Shown one piece after another: positions 61,360-64,000 of a DNA stretch of 64,000 nt. Under the pieces are notes generated by a model, which saw only the letters and a program-made list of their open reading frames with translations, made no database searches and was not told where the DNA came from. Source of the DNA: a bacterium (GTDB taxonomy: Bacteria; Hydrothermota; UBA3073; JACQXS01; JAQTXJ01); the NCBI GenBank assembly GCA_028716385.1, contig JAQUPX010000005.1, positions 248,250 through 312,249 on the forward strand. The letters run 5' to 3'. The translations under genes were made by a program, and so were the position numbers. Each line of letters opens with the position of its first letter. Position 1 is the stretch's first letter.

Positions 61360-62790
61360 ATGAGAGTCTCATTAAAATTTTTTATTTGTACACTAGTGTT
61401 TTCAGCGTTGATTAGCAGCAGTTATTCTGTTACATGGAAGAAAACTTATGGCGGGATAGAAGACGATATCGGCAATTGTATTCAGCAGACGCAGGATAAT
61501 GGATATATTATTGTAGCGGAAACCAAGTCTTACGGGGCAGGCAATTGGGATGCGTATATTATAAAAATAGACTCATTGGGAGATACTTTGTGGACAAACA
61601 TTTTTGGAGGAAGCGGATGGGATGGAAGTAGATATATAGAACAAACTACAGATGGAGGATATATTGTGGCAGGATATACAAACTCTTTTGGTGCGGGTAA
61701 TTACGATGTATGGCTGGTAAAGATGAATTCTTCCGGAGATACTATGTGGAGTAAAACTTTTGGTGATAGCAATGCAGATTATGGCGAGTGTGTGCAACAA
61801 ACCATCGACAGCGGATATATTATTGTTGGGACTACAAAATCTTGTTGTGGAGCAAAAGATAATATTTGGTTATTGAAAACAAATCCTTCGGGAGATACTA
61901 TTTGGACAAAAAATTACGGAGGCACTCCTATAGACTTTGGTTATTTTGTTCGACAAACAAAAGACAAGGGATATATTTTGACCGGAAACGCAAGCACATT
62001 TGGAGGATTGCTTAATATCTGGTTAATAAAGACAGACTCTCTCGGTGATACGCTTTGGACAAGAGTATTTGGCGGTTCAAACTGGGAATATGGTAATTGT
62101 GTTCAACAAACTTCTGATAGCGGATATATAATAGCGGGAGAAACTAAATCTTTCGGTGCCGGAGCCGGAGACTTATGGGTAATAAAGGTTGATAAAATGG
62201 GAGATTCTTTATGGGCACAACTTTTGGGTGGTACGAGTGAAGATGGGGCTTATTCTGTCAAACAAACAAGAGATGGTGGGTATATTGTGGCAGGAGGGAC
62301 AAAATCCTACGGGGCAGGTAATGCCGACGTTTGGTTACTAAAAATTAATTCACTGGGAGATACTCTATGGACAAAAACGTTTGGTGGAACTGCATGGGAA
62401 AGTGGTTGGAGTGTTCAACAAGTTACTGACGGAGGGTATATTATATCCGGGGCTACAACAAGTTATGGAGCCGGTAAAGAAGATGTTTGGATTATAAAAA
62501 CAGATTCTATGGGAACAGTTGGGATAGAAGAAACAAATGATAAATGCGTAATGCTGAATGCGGATTTGGAAATAATAAAAAATAATATTTATCTCTCCGT
62601 TCCGAATACAATAAACGCGGATGTAAAAATATATGATTTATGCGGAAGATTAAAAGAAGTTGTTTATACTGGTACTTTGGGTAAAGGGAGTTATACGTTT
62701 ACTCCTGATATTCGCAACAACGGCATTTACTTTGTAAAATTTGAAGCAGGTAATTACAAAGAGACGAAGAAACTAGTCTTGATAAAATAA
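61360..62790 (+). CDS. Exported propeller-like repeat protein with sorting domain (type 2)
   Basis: 476 residues after AAGGAGG. Signal (FFICTLVFSALISSSYSV), seven ~51-residue repeats (IGNCIQQTQDNGYIIVAETK, GDTLWTNIFGG), and a type 2 sorting domain (IIKNNIYLSVPNTIN, IYDLCGRLKEVVYTGTL, GSYTFTPDI, GIYFVKFEAG) ending LVLIK. The same passenger family as 42303 and 27491. Confidence 0.82.
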   Translation: MRVSLKFFICTLVFSALISSSYSVTWKKTYGGIEDDIGNCIQQTQDNGYIIVAETKSYGAGNWDAYIIKIDSLGDTLWTNIFGGSGWDGSRYIEQTTDGGYIVAGYTNSFGAGNYDVWLVKMNSSGDTMWSKTFGDSNADYGECVQQTIDSGYIIVGTTKSCCGAKDNIWLLKTNPSGDTIWTKNYGGTPIDFGYFVRQTKDKGYILTGNASTFGGLLNIWLIKTDSLGDTLWTRVFGGSNWEYGNCVQQTSDSGYIIAGETKSFGAGAGDLWVIKVDKMGDSLWAQLLGGTSEDGAYSVKQTRDGGYIVAGGTKSYGAGNADVWLLKINSLGDTLWTKTFGGTAWESGWSVQQVTDGGYIISGATTSYGAGKEDVWIIKTDSMGTVGIEETNDKCVMLNADLEIIKNNIYLSVPNTINADVKIYDLCGRLKEVVYTGTLGKGSYTFTPDIRNNGIYFVKFEAGNYKETKKLVLIK

Positions 62791-62823
62791 ACAGAAAATG
62801 TTTTAAGGTTTATAGGAGGGATT

Positions 62824-63963
62824 ATGAAAAAGAAAGGTATTTTTTTAATATCTATTGCAGTGTTAGCAAGTAGTGCTAATTTTACGATATCTGCTCTTTC
62901 AACACCACAGATAAGTGTAACACCAGATGTCTTACAGTTTATATGGAATAATACTAAGGGAAAATCTTCTTTGCTTAATCCTATTGAAGATACTATTTAT
63001 TACGATGACGGAAAAGCATATGCCAGTTATGGCGGACCTGAGTACTATGCCGTGAGATTTACACCGATTACTGAATGCGAGGTAACAGCAGGTGTAGTTA
63101 TGACAGCGGGAACCGGAGGACCCGATGGAGTTTGTAGTTTATTTGTTTGGGATAATAATAGAACTTGCATAGCCGGTCCGATTGAATATAGTCCTGCTGA
63201 ATGGCCAAATTGGGATAGAGTAGAATTATCTCCCAGCGTAAATACAACCGGCGATTTTTATATGGGGTACTGGGTTCCCGGGGCACCTACCAGTGGTTTA
63301 GCCGATAGTAGTGGTATTGGAAGGAGCTGGGGGTCTCTTGATAGAAAATCGTGGCGGCTTACCGACTTGGGTGATTTACTGATACGAGCTATTGTTTCTT
63401 ATACTAAAAGTTACGACACTGTCAAAACAATGACAATAATAGATACCGGAGATGCAGACTTGAACGTAACAAATATTACAAAAAGCAATTCTTGGATTAA
63501 ATCCGTAAGCCCTACGAATTTCACTCTTACTCCGGGAGACTCACAAAATGTTACCGTAACAGTTAGTCGTGATGGGCTTAGTACCGGTATTCATTATGGT
63601 AATCTTAGTATAACTTCCAACGACTCAACCCATAGTATTTACCTTGAACCTGTAATATTTAATTGTTATGTAGGCGTGGAAGAAGGTAAAGATGTAATCC
63701 ATAAATTGCCCGAATTATACCTTACCCAAAACCCTTTCATTCACTCTACTCTTATCACCTATTCTATCTCGACCCAAACCAAAGTCTCATTAACAATTTA
63801 CAATTTGTCAGGCAGGATAGTTAAAACTCTTGTCAATGAAGAGAAACCCGCCGGTTCTTACGATATCAATTTCCCCGGCAAAGAGCTTTCAACGGGCATA
63901 TACTTTGTAAAATTCTGTGCTGGGAGCTATAAAGAAACTAAAAAACTGGAGTTGATAAAGTAG
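62824..63963 (+). CDS. Exported protein with BACON-like domain and sorting domain (type 1)
   Basis: 379 residues after GGAGG. Signal (FLISIAVLASSANFTISA), a beta-sandwich domain (YYDDGKAYASYGGPEYYAVR, about 55-190), a BACON/Ig-like domain (NSWIKSVSPTNFTLTPGD, LSTGIHYGNLSITSND, about 195-275), and a type 1 sorting domain (LTQNPFIHSTLITYSIS, SLTIYNLSGRIVKTL, GIYFVKFCAG) ending LELIK. BACON domains often bind carbohydrate or mucin; here that is a guess. Confidence 0.78.
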   Translation: MKKKGIFLISIAVLASSANFTISALSTPQISVTPDVLQFIWNNTKGKSSLLNPIEDTIYYDDGKAYASYGGPEYYAVRFTPITECEVTAGVVMTAGTGGPDGVCSLFVWDNNRTCIAGPIEYSPAEWPNWDRVELSPSVNTTGDFYMGYWVPGAPTSGLADSSGIGRSWGSLDRKSWRLTDLGDLLIRAIVSYTKSYDTVKTMTIIDTGDADLNVTNITKSNSWIKSVSPTNFTLTPGDSQNVTVTVSRDGLSTGIHYGNLSITSNDSTHSIYLEPVIFNCYVGVEEGKDVIHKLPELYLTQNPFIHSTLITYSISTQTKVSLTIYNLSGRIVKTLVNEEKPAGSYDINFPGKELSTGIYFVKFCAGSYKETKKLELIK

Positions 63964-63971
63964 GTGAAAAG

Positions 63972-64000
63972 ATGAAAAAAATATTAATTTTAGCGGGAGT
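63972..64000 (+). CDS. Start of a further gene, cut by the window edge
   Basis: An ATG at 63972, 8 nt after the previous stop and after a GGTG-like site, opens MKKILILAG before the edge; it may be another exported protein of the array. Confidence 0.4.

Noticed and set aside
1..64000. tRNA or ribosomal RNA genes.
   Set aside because: No cloverleaf or rRNA block was recognised by eye on either strand; a tRNA search program could still find one.
1..64000. Insertion sequences with transposase.
   Set aside because: No transposase, integrase or recombinase motif was seen; the rearranged places are explained by short repeats and relics.

Overview
The window is AT-rich and gene-dense. Standard Shine-Dalgarno sites are mixed with apparently leaderless genes, and TGA is used as an ordinary stop. 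Much of it encodes exported proteins that carry a C-terminal sorting-type domain of about 80 residues ending in a Lys-rich tail, introduced by a linker such as GVEE or GIEE. This style, together with the YQG-type secreted protein at 5999-7786, points to an uncultivated Gram-negative lineage of the FCB/WOR-3 (Stahlbacteria-like) kind. That assignment is inference from family style, not from a phylogenetic marker.

Region by region: 1-4967 is the end of a surface-polysaccharide cluster (SGNH-like fragment, radical SAM enzyme, NAD-dependent epimerase, membrane glycosyltransferase and an unmistakable RfbH-type 3-dehydrase). 5062-7786 holds two secreted proteins, the first interrupted by an in-frame TGA. 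7952-12516 holds a MoxR ATPase, RNase P RNA on the minus strand with a stray fragment of a thi4 gene fused to its 3' side, and a large TPR/GGDEF-like/ATPase protein. 12656-15148 is an ECF sigma/anti-sigma operon with Spy-like, Met/Cys-rich periplasmic proteins and a clean terminator. 15438-21772 holds a GT4 glycosyltransferase, larE with a TonB-dependent receptor, and an AsnB-like protein whose glutaminase site is destroyed. 21793-25824 is an ileS - dksA-like - lspA operon on the minus strand. 26093-31256 holds two exported propeller-like proteins, two membrane proteins and a HAD phosphatase. 31313-33799 is a scrambled patch: a comM remnant, a helix-turn-helix fragment, two ParB-like genes and short direct repeats.

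From 33811 to the right edge is a long, mostly plus-strand array of about a dozen exported repeat proteins with sorting domains of two recognisable subtypes. The array shows repeat-driven remodelling: truncated copies, a deleted pseudogene, passenger/sorting-domain swaps and a copy that lost its sorting domain. It is interrupted by a cargo segment (43784-50896) with a SIR2-family protein, a PHP-SMC-like ATPase, a small zinc protein and an AraC-type regulator (a plausible uncharacterised defence module preceded by a 10-bp-arm inverted repeat), then thi4, a DUF488 gene and an arsC-type phosphatase on the opposite strand.

The most interesting signals are the SIR2/PHP-ATPase pair, short perfect palindromes inserted in frame inside coding regions, the thi4 relic at rnpB, the glutaminase-dead AsnB, and promoters whose -10 box lies only 5-10 nt before the start codon.
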